From contig NZ_BMGK01000005.1 of NCBI RefSeq assembly GCF_014640155.1, positions 1-64,000 of the forward strand: DNA of 64,000 nucleotides, in the 5' to 3' direction. A model generated the notes under the pieces. It was not told the DNA's origin, did not search any database, and saw only the letters and a list, made by a program, of their open reading frames with translations. Of this stretch, positions 10,035 to 18,052 are shown piece after piece (the stretch's first letter is position 1; the number at the start of each line of letters is the position of its first letter). A program made the translations under genes and the position numbers. This DNA comes from Planktosalinus lacus (GTDB lineage Bacteria; Bacteroidota; Bacteroidia; Flavobacteriales; Flavobacteriaceae).

Positions 10035-11690
10035 ATGTCCAAAAATTTAAGTGAACTTTCTGCCAGAAAAGGATTAGAAGACAATCTATTTGACCGATTG
10101 GGTCAACTTGCCCGTCAAACCGGTACTCCTGACAATGAAGAACTGGAACGACTTGCAGATGAATTTCTCATTGGAACAGCAAACACTTTTGGTACAGCTT
10201 CATTTTATGATTTTATGAAGCCCGAGAACAAGTGTAAAAAAGTCTATGTGTGCAACGGTACGGCTTGTGTTTGTGCAGGGACTCAAGATGCTGTGATTGA
10301 TACGTTACAACAAAATTTCAAGGCCGAAGAAATTGGTCATATGACTTGTTTGGGAAGATGTCACGAAAACAGTGCATTTCATTACCAGGGGAAAAACTTT
10401 TCAGGAGATGCTATCAACGCTTTGGATTTTAATCAAATAAATTCTGATAATATTCAAGGGAAAGATACTTATAACGTAAAAGCCAATGGAAATGAAATTC
10501 TAACAAAAACTTTCACAAGTATTGAAGAATATTATACTCCTTTTAAAGAAGCTTTAAAAACAGATTCAGCAGAGGTACTTGAAGAAATCAAAACTTCAAA
10601 CGTAAGAGGACGAGGTGGAGCAGGTTTTCCCATGGGTCTAAAACTTGAGTTTTGCCGAAACGCCCCAAGCGATGTCAAATTTATTATTTGCAATGCAGAT
10701 GAAGGTGATCCGGGTGCCTATTCAGACCGCTATTTGCTTGAAGAGCGTCCTCACTCTGTTTTGTTTGGAATGCTAGTTTCTGGTTATGTTACCGGAGCCA
10801 GTTATGGAGTCTTATATATCAGAGCTGAATATCCCGAATCAGTTGCAATTGTTCAGGAAGCTATTGATGCCATAAAAAAAGCAGGTTTATGTGGTAAAAA
10901 CATTCAAGGTAGTGGGTTTGATTTTGAATTTAAAATCATCCAGGCGCAAGGCTCTTATATATGTGGAGAAGAAACCGCCCTTATAAACTCCATTGAAGGA
11001 CAGCGTCCTGAAGTACGGGTGCGGCCACCTTTTCCTGCCCAACAAGGGTTGTTTAATAAACCAACTATCGTCAACAATGTGGAAACGTTGGCCACGCTGC
11101 ACTACATTCTTGAAAATGGCGGTGCCAATTGGAAAGGACTGGGAACAGATAAATCCACCGGAACAAAACTTATCAGTTTGGATAGTTTTTTTAACAATCC
11201 GGGTATTTATGAAGTGGAAATGGGAACACCGCTTTCTCAGGTGGTTTACGAACTGGGAGGCGGGTTTAAATCACCGGTAAAAGCCATGCAAATAGGTGGT
11301 CCGCTTGGCGGATTAGTACCTGTAAGTAAAATAAATGATTTAGAAATTGATTTTGAATCGTTTTCACGAAATGGATTTCTTTTAGGTCACGCTTCAATTA
11401 TTTGTGTGCCTGAAGATTTCCCAATCATAAAGTTCATTGAACATTTATTTGATTTTGCTTCTTACGAAAGTTGCGGAAAGTGTTTTCCTTGCCGACTTGG
11501 AACAAAAAGAGGTCAGGAACTGGCACAAAAAGCATTTACTTCAGATTACAAAATAGACAGGGTATTATTTAACGATTTGCTTGAGACTCTGGAAAAAACA
11601 TCACTGTGCGCCCATGGAGGTGGAATTCCGTTGCCGGTGAAAAATGCACTCACTTATTTTGAAGATGAGTTAAAACACTATTTTAATTAG
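10035..11690 (+). CDS. fdsB: NAD-dependent formate dehydrogenase, diaphorase subunit (FdsG-FdsB / NuoE-NuoF fusion)
   Basis: The electron-output subunit of a soluble formate dehydrogenase, passing electrons to NAD. It fuses two Complex I-like parts. Residues 1-125 are a NuoE-like thioredoxin-fold [2Fe-2S] domain (ligands Cys73, Cys78, Cys105, Cys109). Residues about 160-551 are NuoF-like, with the FMN/NAD region RGRGGAGFP (191-199) and NADEGDPGAYSDRYLLE. A [4Fe-4S] site has Cys480, 483, 486 and 525. In Rhodobacter and Cupriavidus these parts are separate FdsG and FdsB proteins. I start at ATG 10035; an in-frame GTG six bases earlier is possible. The gap to the catalytic subunit is 13 bases. 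Confidence 0.93.
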   Translation: MSKNLSELSARKGLEDNLFDRLGQLARQTGTPDNEELERLADEFLIGTANTFGTASFYDFMKPENKCKKVYVCNGTACVCAGTQDAVIDTLQQNFKAEEIGHMTCLGRCHENSAFHYQGKNFSGDAINALDFNQINSDNIQGKDTYNVKANGNEILTKTFTSIEEYYTPFKEALKTDSAEVLEEIKTSNVRGRGGAGFPMGLKLEFCRNAPSDVKFIICNADEGDPGAYSDRYLLEERPHSVLFGMLVSGYVTGASYGVLYIRAEYPESVAIVQEAIDAIKKAGLCGKNIQGSGFDFEFKIIQAQGSYICGEETALINSIEGQRPEVRVRPPFPAQQGLFNKPTIVNNVETLATLHYILENGGANWKGLGTDKSTGTKLISLDSFFNNPGIYEVEMGTPLSQVVYELGGGFKSPVKAMQIGGPLGGLVPVSKINDLEIDFESFSRNGFLLGHASIICVPEDFPIIKFIEHLFDFASYESCGKCFPCRLGTKRGQELAQKAFTSDYKIDRVLFNDLLETLEKTSLCAHGGGIPLPVKNALTYFEDELKHYFN

Positions 11691-11703
11691 AAAAGCCAAT
11701 GTT

Positions 11704-14436
11704 ATGAAAACAGCTTTTATCAACAATATACCATTTGAACTGCAAGAAGGTGAAACAATTTTATCCTTTTTAAGAAGACATAAAGGTGAACAGTCTGTAC
11801 CAACGCTTTGTGATGCGCCCAACCTTGACCCCTTTGGTTCTTGCAGGGTTTGTTCTGTAGATGTTGCAATGGAAGAAAACGGAAAAGCAAGAACACTGGC
11901 TTCTTGCCATACTCCCATTGCTGAAGGACAATATATTTACCCGGATTCAAAGTCAATTCAATCCTTAAGAAAAAATATTATAGAACTTGTTTTAACTGAC
12001 CATCCACTGGATTGTCTCACCTGTGAAGTCAATGGAAACTGTGAATTGCAAACAGTAGCCGCTCAGGTAGGAATTCGTGATGTGCGCTACCCTTCAGGTG
12101 AAAATCACCTTTTCAGGGAAAAGGACTTGAGTCATCCCTATATGACCTCAGACCTTTCCAAATGTATTAACTGTTACCGTTGTGTAAGAGCTTGTGACGA
12201 AGTGCAGGGTGAGTTTGTTTTAAGCATGTCGGGCAGAGGATTTGATTCTCATATCATCAAAGGCATCGATCAAAGTTTTATGGATTCTGATTGTGTGAGT
12301 TGTGGCGCTTGTTCACAGGCCTGTCCCACTTCGGCAATTTCAGACATTTTTCAGTCCAAAGCCATTGCAGCCACTGATGTAACACGCACTATCTGTACCT
12401 ATTGTGGTGTGGGATGTAACCTTGATGTTTCCACCCGAAGCGGAGAAATTTTAAGTATTCAGGCACCCTATGATGCAGAAGTCAACCAGGGACACACCTG
12501 TTTAAAAGGGCGTTATGCTTTTAAATTTTACGACCATCCTGAACGTCTTGATGCACCCATGATTAAACGTGATGGTGTGTTTGAAAAAGTCAGTTGGGAT
12601 GAAGTATATGACTTTATTGCTACTAAACTACAAACCTATAAAGACGAATTTGGACCTGATTCCATTGCCGGGATTTCGTCAGCGCGTTGTACCAATGAGG
12701 AAAACTATTTGATGCAAAAATTCATTAGGGCTGTAATAGGGACCAACAACATTGACGGCTGTGCCAGGGTTTGCCATTCACCAACAGCTTTGGGAATGCA
12801 AAGAACTTTCGGAACCGGTGCAGCAACAAACTCCATTGATGATATTAAGGATACTAATTGTATTTTAGTTATAGGTGCTAACCCAACAGATGCACACCCT
12901 GTTACCGGAGCAAAAATGAAGCAGTTTGCAATGAAAACGGGTAATATTTCAATAGTCATCGACCCAAGACGTACTGAATTGGCTAAATATGCCACTTACC
13001 ATATTCCACTTCGTCCCGGAACCAACGTGGCTGTGCTTAATATGATGATGTACTATATCATTGAAGCCGGACTGGTGGATGCATCCTTTATAGAATCTCG
13101 TACAGAAGGATTTGATGATTTTAAAAACGAAATTTTAAGTATTGATCTGGATCATATCGAAACTGTTTGTGGAGTAGACAGAAACCTGATTAAAGAAGCT
13201 GCAATTGCTTACGCGAAAGCACCAAACGCTATGTCATTTCATGGATTAGGAGTAACCGAACATTCTCAGGGCACGTTTACTGTTATGCAAATAGCGGATC
13301 TTGCTTTACTCACCGGAAACATTGGTAGAAGAGGAGTTGGTGTAAACCCCTTACGAGGTCAAAACAACGTTCAGGGGAGTGCTGATATGGGTGTTCAACC
13401 CCATCAGGGAGCAGGTTATTTAGATTTGACCATTCCTGAAGTAAATCAACGATACAACACTTTTTATGGAGTAAATGTTCCCAGTCACATTGGGTTTAAA
13501 ATTCCTGAGATGTTTGAAGCAGCTCTTGATGGCAAATTAAAAGCATTATGGGTAATTGGTGAAGATATTGTCCAAACAGATCCTAACACTAAAAAAGTTA
13601 TCAAAGCCCTGCAGAATACTGATTTGGTGATTGTACAGGAGTTGTTTATGACAGAAACCGCAAAATATGCAGATGTCCTTTTACCAGGAGCATCTTTCCT
13701 AGAAAAAAGCGGAACTTTCACCAATGGTGAACGACGCGTGCAAGCAGTTAGACAGGTAGTAAAGCCCATTGGAAATGCCAAAGCAGACGGGCAAATCATA
13801 GTGGATATTATGAACAGAATGGGTTATCCACAACCTGATTATGACCCCAAAACCATGCTTGAAGAAATTTCTCAAATTGTGCCTTTCTTTGCCGGAATAA
13901 CCTGGGAAAATCTTGGTAAAAACGGTAAGCAATGGCCGGTAGCAAAAGATGGTACAGATACTCAAATTTTACATCAGAAAGAGTTTAAGATAGGGAAGGG
14001 GCAATTTATTTTCAAGAAATGGAGGGAAACTAGTGAGTTGGTTGATAATGCCAAAGACTACCCTTATATTTTAACAACCAACCGTGAATTGGAACATTAC
14101 AATTGTGGTGCGATGACACGCAGGACAGGCAATGAGCAGTTACTAGGAGATGATTATTTAATGATTCATCCCATTGATGCTGAGAAACATTTTATTTCGG
14201 AAGGCGATTATGTATGTCTTGAATCTCCACGAGGAAAAGTAGATGTAAAAGCTCGGATCACAGATGAGGTTAAGGAAGGGGTTTTAAGTACAACTTTTCA
14301 TTTTCCTGAAATTATGATAAATAATATAACCGGTGATGTGCACGATTCTGAAGCAAAATGCCCCGAATATAAAGTGGTGGCGGTCCGCATTAGAAAAAGT
14401 AAAGGAAAGTTCAAGCAACTTGCAACGCAAGAATAA
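11704..14436 (+). CDS. fdsA: Formate dehydrogenase, molybdenum catalytic subunit
   Basis: A 910-residue catalytic subunit oxidising formate to CO2 at a molybdenum (or tungsten) bis-MGD centre. Domains in order: an N-terminal [2Fe-2S] ferredoxin domain (Cys36, 47, 50, 68); a His-Cys3 [4Fe-4S] site (His100, Cys104, 107, 113); two [4Fe-4S] clusters (Cys154-164 and Cys197-207); the molybdopterin domain with its own [4Fe-4S] site (Cys231, 234, 238, 266); and a C-terminal molydopterin-binding domain from about residue 785. The metal ligand is an ordinary cysteine (Cys357 in ARVCHSPT), not selenocysteine. Cluster content fits the soluble FdsABG class rather than membrane formate dehydrogenases. No FdsD-like small subunit or formate transporter follows. 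Confidence 0.95.
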   Translation: MKTAFINNIPFELQEGETILSFLRRHKGEQSVPTLCDAPNLDPFGSCRVCSVDVAMEENGKARTLASCHTPIAEGQYIYPDSKSIQSLRKNIIELVLTDHPLDCLTCEVNGNCELQTVAAQVGIRDVRYPSGENHLFREKDLSHPYMTSDLSKCINCYRCVRACDEVQGEFVLSMSGRGFDSHIIKGIDQSFMDSDCVSCGACSQACPTSAISDIFQSKAIAATDVTRTICTYCGVGCNLDVSTRSGEILSIQAPYDAEVNQGHTCLKGRYAFKFYDHPERLDAPMIKRDGVFEKVSWDEVYDFIATKLQTYKDEFGPDSIAGISSARCTNEENYLMQKFIRAVIGTNNIDGCARVCHSPTALGMQRTFGTGAATNSIDDIKDTNCILVIGANPTDAHPVTGAKMKQFAMKTGNISIVIDPRRTELAKYATYHIPLRPGTNVAVLNMMMYYIIEAGLVDASFIESRTEGFDDFKNEILSIDLDHIETVCGVDRNLIKEAAIAYAKAPNAMSFHGLGVTEHSQGTFTVMQIADLALLTGNIGRRGVGVNPLRGQNNVQGSADMGVQPHQGAGYLDLTIPEVNQRYNTFYGVNVPSHIGFKIPEMFEAALDGKLKALWVIGEDIVQTDPNTKKVIKALQNTDLVIVQELFMTETAKYADVLLPGASFLEKSGTFTNGERRVQAVRQVVKPIGNAKADGQIIVDIMNRMGYPQPDYDPKTMLEEISQIVPFFAGITWENLGKNGKQWPVAKDGTDTQILHQKEFKIGKGQFIFKKWRETSELVDNAKDYPYILTTNRELEHYNCGAMTRRTGNEQLLGDDYLMIHPIDAEKHFISEGDYVCLESPRGKVDVKARITDEVKEGVLSTTFHFPEIMINNITGDVHDSEAKCPEYKVVAVRIRKSKGKFKQLATQE

Positions 14437-14454
14437 AACATTAAAATATTATAA

Positions 14455-14529
14455 ATGACAAAAGCCATCCGCCTCAAGAGGTGGATGGCTTTCTTGATAA
14501 TAATTCTTTACCGACTCATCGCTAGATGA
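14455..14529 (+). CDS. Possible 24-residue hydrophobic peptide, uncertain
   Basis: An ATG 18 bases after the fdsA stop opens a 24-codon frame. The peptide has a strongly basic start (three Lys or Arg within KAIRLKRW) followed by a hydrophobic run MAFLIIILY and ends in Arg, a layout like small membrane-acting toxins or leader peptides. Its first half is encoded by the terminator stem, so it may be chance. I saw no clear ribosome binding site, though such sites are weak in this phylum. Confidence 0.12.
   Translation: MTKAIRLKRWMAFLIIILYRLIAR
14459..14494. terminator. Terminator stem-loop after fdsA and at the end of the candidate small RNA
   Basis: AAAGCCATCC pairs with GGATGGCTTT, with CCTC/GAGG-like pairing inside, giving a long stable stem. 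Short T runs follow on both strands, so it could stop fdsA from the left and the minus-strand RNA from the right. Confidence 0.7.
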
Positions 14530-14668
14530 CTGAGACAGAGTTATTACAACATCTGTGTCGTGAACTACCTCACTGGATTTTGAACCAGGACTCAACAATG
14601 TTGGCCTTGTTCTCATCCAAACCTTTACATTCTCATACAAGTGCTGAATTATAAAATTCAGGTTGTAC
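14459..14668 (-). ncRNA. Candidate structured small RNA, unknown class
   Basis: On the minus strand a promoter-like pair (TTG, 21 bases, TGCATTTG) would start an RNA near 14668. It begins with a strong hairpin: TACAA/TTGTA outside, then CTGAATT/AATTCAG around a TTAT loop (14636-14667). Weaker helices follow (CTGG/CCAG, GTGA/TCAC, ACAGA/TCTGT), and the RNA ends at the terminator stem, about 210 nt in all. No good reading frame starts with ATG. It does not match tmRNA, RNase P, SRP or tRNA patterns that I know. 6S RNA is possible by length but the closing stem is not evident. Confidence 0.35.
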
Positions 14669-14673
14669 TCAGG

Positions 14674-14705
14674 CAAATGCAAAAGTTGTCGTAAAGAAAG
14701 TTCAA
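14674..14705 (-). promoter_or_regulatory. Promoter-like pair for the candidate small RNA
   Basis: On the minus strand TTG (14703-14705) is separated by 21 bases from TGCATTTG (14674-14681), one mismatch from TAnnTTTG. Confidence 0.3.
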
Positions 14706-14759
14706 TTGTCTAAAATACATTTCAATTTAGTGTTAGCTACTTCGAACTGTAATTTAGTT

Positions 14760-14940
14760 AAAAATCCCGTTACCGGTAAATCATAAGATTTCTGAGGCAG
14801 GCTCGTTACTATCCTGCACCGTGGTTTTATTTAACTTAGTTTCAATTGATAAGTTGTAGTTTTAATCGTGAGATTATAGTTACAACTTATATTGACACCT
14901 TTATTTAATTATCTAATACAACTCCAAAGGAAGTGTATTT
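14760..14940. other. Cluster of stem-loops in the gene-free stretch 14437-15121
   Basis: This part of the gap has no coding frame but several inverted repeats: AAATC/GATTT at 14778-14791; GCAGG/CCTGC at 14797-14817; a near-continuous 19-position stem capped by GTGA at 14849-14890; and an imperfect stem AATACA/TGTATT at 14915-14939. The rest, 14940-15121, is plain AT-rich sequence in which I see nothing. The GTGA cap is a GNRA tetraloop on the plus strand only, so plus-strand RNA is favoured for this module. Confidence 0.4.
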
Positions 14941-15121
14941 CAAACAATAATTAAACAAATGACAAAGAACTTTACTTTAGATCAAAACTACTCTTAAACC
15001 TGAATTAACAATGTTTAATTTTATTTTGATATTCAAATATAGCACCTAATGTTTTATGTACCCAATTTTTTTTCTATTATAAATTAACAATTTATTAACT
15101 TGAGTTATTAACAATGGTTCA

Positions 15122-15152
15122 TAAAAAAAGCCCCGCATTGCGGAGCTTTGAT
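15122..15152 (-). terminator. Terminator of rplS
   Basis: On the minus strand AAAGCTCCGCA and TGCGGGGCTTT pair (one mismatch) and run into seven T residues. It lies 23 bases past the rplS stop. Confidence 0.85.
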
Positions 15153-15174
15153 TTCAGTGTGTTTTAGGTAAAAA

Positions 15175-15525
15175 TTATTTTCTTTTTTCTCTAATTTTTG
15201 CCTTCTTACCTGTAAGTTCTCTGAAGTAGAAAATTCTTTTTCTTCGAACACTACCTTTTTTGTTCACTTCAATTTTTTGTAATGTAGGAAGGTTAATAGG
15301 GAATATTCGCTCTACACCAACATCTCCAGACATTTTTCTTATGGTGAATGTTTGAGAAGCTCCGGTTCCTCTTAACTGGATAACGACTCCTCTAAAAAAC
15401 TGAGTTCTGGTTTTTTCACCTTCTCTAATTTCGTAATACACAGTGATGGTATCACCGGCACTAAATTTTGGGAATTCTTTTTTGGTAACGAATTCGTCTT
15501 GTACAAATTTTACTAAATCTTCCAT
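15175..15525 (-). CDS. rplS: 50S ribosomal protein L19
   Basis: A ribosomal protein of 116 residues located at the 30S-50S interface. The family signature is complete: FSAGDTITVYYEIREGEKTRTQFFRGVVIQLRG, followed by TFTIRKMSGDVGVERIFPINLPTLQKIEV and a basic tail. It follows trmD as in many bacteria, but a 128-base gap with its own promoter-like element and a small hairpin suggests separate control. Confidence 0.98.
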   Translation of the reverse strand: MEDLVKFVQDEFVTKKEFPKFSAGDTITVYYEIREGEKTRTQFFRGVVIQLRGTGASQTFTIRKMSGDVGVERIFPINLPTLQKIEVNKKGSVRRKRIFYFRELTGKKAKIREKRK

Positions 15526-15617
15526 TGTTGCTTAAGTTGGAATTAAAATCAAAACAACATTCACGATTTTCGCCAGAGGTTGAGGAGATTGCATTTTTAA
15601 ATGCGGGTGCAAATATA
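15526..15617 (-). promoter_or_regulatory. Promoter and leader of rplS
   Basis: On the minus strand TATATTTG (15610-15617) matches the -7 consensus. The predicted RNA would begin with the hairpin GCATT-TAAA-AATGC (15591-15604) and carry a leader of about 80 bases before rplS. Ribosomal-protein leaders that bind their own product are known for several genes in Flavobacteriia; whether this is one is inference. Confidence 0.4.
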
Positions 15618-15653
15618 ATTATTTAATTTGAAATTTAATTCAATATTTTAGAA

Positions 15654-16331
15654 TTATTCATCCAATAAATCGGGACGTCGTTCTTTGGTTCTTTTATAAG
15701 CTTCTTCCTCTCTCCATATTTCAATTTTTGGAAAATTTCCGCTCAATAAAATATCAGGTACTTTCCAGCCTTTATATTCTGCCGGTCGTGTGTAGATGGG
15801 AGGTGCCAGCAAATCATCTTGAAATGAATCTGTCAGTGCACTTGATTCATTGCCCAAAACTCCGGGAATAAGCCGAATGATCGTGTCGCAAAGTACCGCA
15901 GCCCCGAGTTCTCCACCGCTAAGAACATAATCGCCAATTGAGATTTCTTTAGTTACAAAATGGTCTCTCACGCGTTGATCAACTCCTTTATAATGACCAC
16001 AGAGAATGATCAGGTTCTCTTTGAGTGAAAGAAAATTTGCAGTTTTCTGCTTGAGTGTTTCACCATCAGGAGTCATATAAATGACTTCGTCATATGAACG
16101 TTCACTTTTTAGTTTTGTAATGCATTTATCAATGGGTTCAATCATCATCACCATGCCTGCACCGCCTCCGTATTGATAATCATCAACCTGTTTGTAATTG
16201 TCAGTTACATAATCTCTTAAATTGTGAAAGTAAATTTCCACCAAACCCTTCTCGATAGCTCTTTTTAAAATTGAAGCTTCAAACGGACTTTTTAATAATT
16301 CAGGTAAAACGGTTATAATATCTATGCGCAT
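15654..16331 (-). CDS. trmD: tRNA (guanine-37-N1)-methyltransferase
   Basis: SPOUT-family methyltransferase using S-adenosylmethionine to methylate G37 next to the anticodon, preventing +1 frameshifting. At 225 residues it is the usual length. The trefoil-knot motifs are present: [62 protein letters not shown]. The C-terminal part has [27 protein letters not shown] element lies upstream at 16365-16372, and the gap terminator separates it from gap. Confidence 0.97.
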   Translation of the reverse strand: MRIDIITVLPELLKSPFEASILKRAIEKGLVEIYFHNLRDYVTDNYKQVDDYQYGGGAGMVMMIEPIDKCITKLKSERSYDEVIYMTPDGETLKQKTANFLSLKENLIILCGHYKGVDQRVRDHFVTKEISIGDYVLSGGELGAAVLCDTIIRLIPGVLGNESSALTDSFQDDLLAPPIYTRPAEYKGWKVPDILLSGNFPKIEIWREEEAYKRTKERRPDLLDE

Positions 16332-16364
16332 GATTGAAAATGTATCAAACAGATTTTCGATTTA

Positions 16365-16372
16365 CAAATTTA
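16365..16372 (-). promoter_or_regulatory. Probable -7 element of trmD
   Basis: TAAATTTG on the minus strand fits TAnnTTTG exactly, 33 bases before the start codon. No TTG at the expected -33 site. Confidence 0.3.
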
Positions 16373-16403
16373 GTGTTATTATTTTTGGGTAACCTCTCTA
16401 AAC

Positions 16404-16440
16404 TAAAAAAACCACTACAAGATGTTGAAGTGGTTTTTTT
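16404..16440 (-). terminator. Terminator of gap
   Basis: ACCACT pairs with AGTGGT around an 12-base loop, and on the minus strand the stem runs into seven T residues, 18 bases past the gap stop codon. Confidence 0.75.
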
Positions 16441-16457
16441 AAAATTATATATAGCTA

Positions 16458-17906
16458 CTAATAATAAGTGAATCTTCTCACTTTAGCAATATATTTTGCC
16501 AATCTAATTACCTGATGGCTGTATCCATATTCATTGTCATACCATACATACAGGACAACATTGTTTCCTTCAGCATTGACAATGGTTGCATTGCTGTCAA
16601 AAATTGAAGGAGCAGAAGAACCAACGATATCACTTGAAACCAATTCGTTGTTCAGTGAATATTTAATTTGCTCTACCAAGTCACCTTCGAGTGCATATTT
16701 TTTTAGAGCAGCATTAACACCTTCTACTGATGTTTTGTTTTTTAGTTCAAGGTTTAGAACCACTAATGAGCCATTTGGAACAGGTACCCGAATTGCATTT
16801 GAAGTCAATTTGCCTGCTAACTCCGGAAGTGCTTTAGCAACTGCACTACCGGCTCCGGTTTCTGTGATTACCATGTTAAGCGCTGCAGCGCGACCTCTGC
16901 GATATTTTTTATGCATATTGTCAACAAGGTTTTGGTCGTTTGTATATGCGTGAATTGTTTCCAGATGCCCCTGAACAATACCAAAAGAATCTTCAATAAC
17001 TTTTAGAATTGGAGTGATTGCATTTGTTGTACAGGATGCCGCTGAAAAGATATCTACTTTATCGGGGTTGTATTCAGTTTGGTTTACACCGTGAACTATG
17101 TTTGGAACTCCTTTTCCAGGGGCGGTTAATAAAACTTTTGAAGCTCCTTTTGACTTTAAATGACGGCCTAATTCTTTATCGTCTCTAAATGCTCCGGTAT
17201 TGTCAATTATCAGGGCATCGTTTATTCCAAATTTCGTATAATCTATATCCTCAGGTGCGTTGGCAGAAATCATATGTACGGTAGTTCCATTTATGATTAA
17301 TGCACAGTTTTCTACATCAATTTGAACAGTACCCATAAAATCTCCGTGAACTGAGTCATATTGAAGTAAGGAAGCTCTTTTTTCAAGAACTGTTTCATCA
17401 ATACTTCCGCGAGTTACGATAGCTCTTAAACGAAGTTGATTTCCCTTTCCGGTGCGAGCCATAAGTTCTCTGGCAAGGAGTCTTCCTATACGTCCAAACC
17501 CGTAAAGCACAACATCTTTTGGCTTTTTATTTTCCTCTTTTGATGCATCTTTTAATTTGTCTGAAACAAAGGCAAGTGCATCACTGTATTTGTCATCTTC
17601 CAGATGAAACTCGTAAGTTAATTTACCAATATCCAGTTTTGCCGGTGGGAGGTCAAGCATTTTAATTGCCTGAGCTATTTCAACCGAATCAAAAATTGAA
17701 ATAGGTTTTTGTACAAATTCTCCGGCATATTCGTGTAAGTTTAAAATTTCACTTACATTTTTATCAATCAATTGATTTCTGAACAATACCAATTCGATTG
17801 ATTTGTCATACCAAAGGTCGCTGATAATTTTAATAAACTCTACAGTAGCGCGTCTGCGGTCTGCCTGAAAAGAAAGTTCTTTTTCATAAACTTCTTGGTA
17901 ACTCAT
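16458..17906 (-). CDS. gap: Glyceraldehyde-3-phosphate dehydrogenase, long form
   Basis: Glycolytic enzyme converting glyceraldehyde-3-phosphate to 1,3-bisphosphoglycerate. The nucleotide-binding fold starts at GFGRIGR (residues 136-142) and the active-site Cys292 lies in AASCTTNAITPIL. NMVITETGAG and the C-terminal WYDNEYGYSHQVIRLA are also typical. At 482 residues it is about 150 longer than the common enzyme; the extra part is an N-terminal helical domain (1-130) with charged residues, shared by long-form GAPDHs of Bacteroidetes. Cofactor preference and whether it works in glycolysis or gluconeogenesis cannot be told from the sequence. Flanked by terminators, so probably transcribed alone. 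Confidence 0.93.
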   Translation of the reverse strand: MSYQEVYEKELSFQADRRRATVEFIKIISDLWYDKSIELVLFRNQLIDKNVSEILNLHEYAGEFVQKPISIFDSVEIAQAIKMLDLPPAKLDIGKLTYEFHLEDDKYSDALAFVSDKLKDASKEENKKPKDVVLYGFGRIGRLLARELMARTGKGNQLRLRAIVTRGSIDETVLEKRASLLQYDSVHGDFMGTVQIDVENCALIINGTTVHMISANAPEDIDYTKFGINDALIIDNTGAFRDDKELGRHLKSKGASKVLLTAPGKGVPNIVHGVNQTEYNPDKVDIFSAASCTTNAITPILKVIEDSFGIVQGHLETIHAYTNDQNLVDNMHKKYRRGRAAALNMVITETGAGSAVAKALPELAGKLTSNAIRVPVPNGSLVVLNLELKNKTSVEGVNAALKKYALEGDLVEQIKYSLNNELVSSDIVGSSAPSIFDSNATIVNAEGNNVVLYVWYDNEYGYSHQVIRLAKYIAKVRRFTYY

Positions 17907-17947
17907 AGCGTGTGTTGTTAAAGATTAGGTCTCGATTAAATTTGGTG

Positions 17948-17955
17948 CAAAATTA
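17948..17955 (-). promoter_or_regulatory. Probable -7 element of gap
   Basis: TAATTTTG on the minus strand fits the -7 consensus and lies 41 bases before the start codon. Confidence 0.3.
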
Positions 17956-17989
17956 GTTATTTCAAATGTCATATTAAAGCTTAATTATA

Positions 17990-18029
17990 AAAATAAAAAC
18001 CTCTTTGAAGTTTGATTTTCAAAGAGGTA
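17990..18029 (-). terminator. Terminator of the HtrA protease gene
   Basis: CCTCTTTGAA pairs perfectly with TTCAAAGAGG around an 9-base loop; on the minus strand TTTTTATTTTT follows. It lies 24 bases past the stop codon. Confidence 0.85.
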
Positions 18030-18052
18030 GCTACAATGCTTTTTTTATGTTT

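Noticed and set aside
14589-14606. GGTTCAAAATCC on the minus strand, reminiscent of a tRNA T-loop
   Set aside because: The T-stem cannot form five pairs and no acceptor or anticodon arm is found nearby.
14449-14682. 77-codon minus-strand frame in the gap after fdsA
   Set aside because: It begins at TTG, has no early ATG, and its last codons are the terminator stem. Composition does not look like a protein; the hairpins explain the region better.
14849-14890. Long hairpin considered as an integron attC site or MITE end
   Set aside because: It lacks the GTTRRRY/RYYYAAC core and there is no integrase or flanking direct repeat.
16534-16953. 139-codon plus-strand frame opposite gap
   Set aside because: Antisense to the conserved GAPDH catalytic domain; an effect of codon bias.
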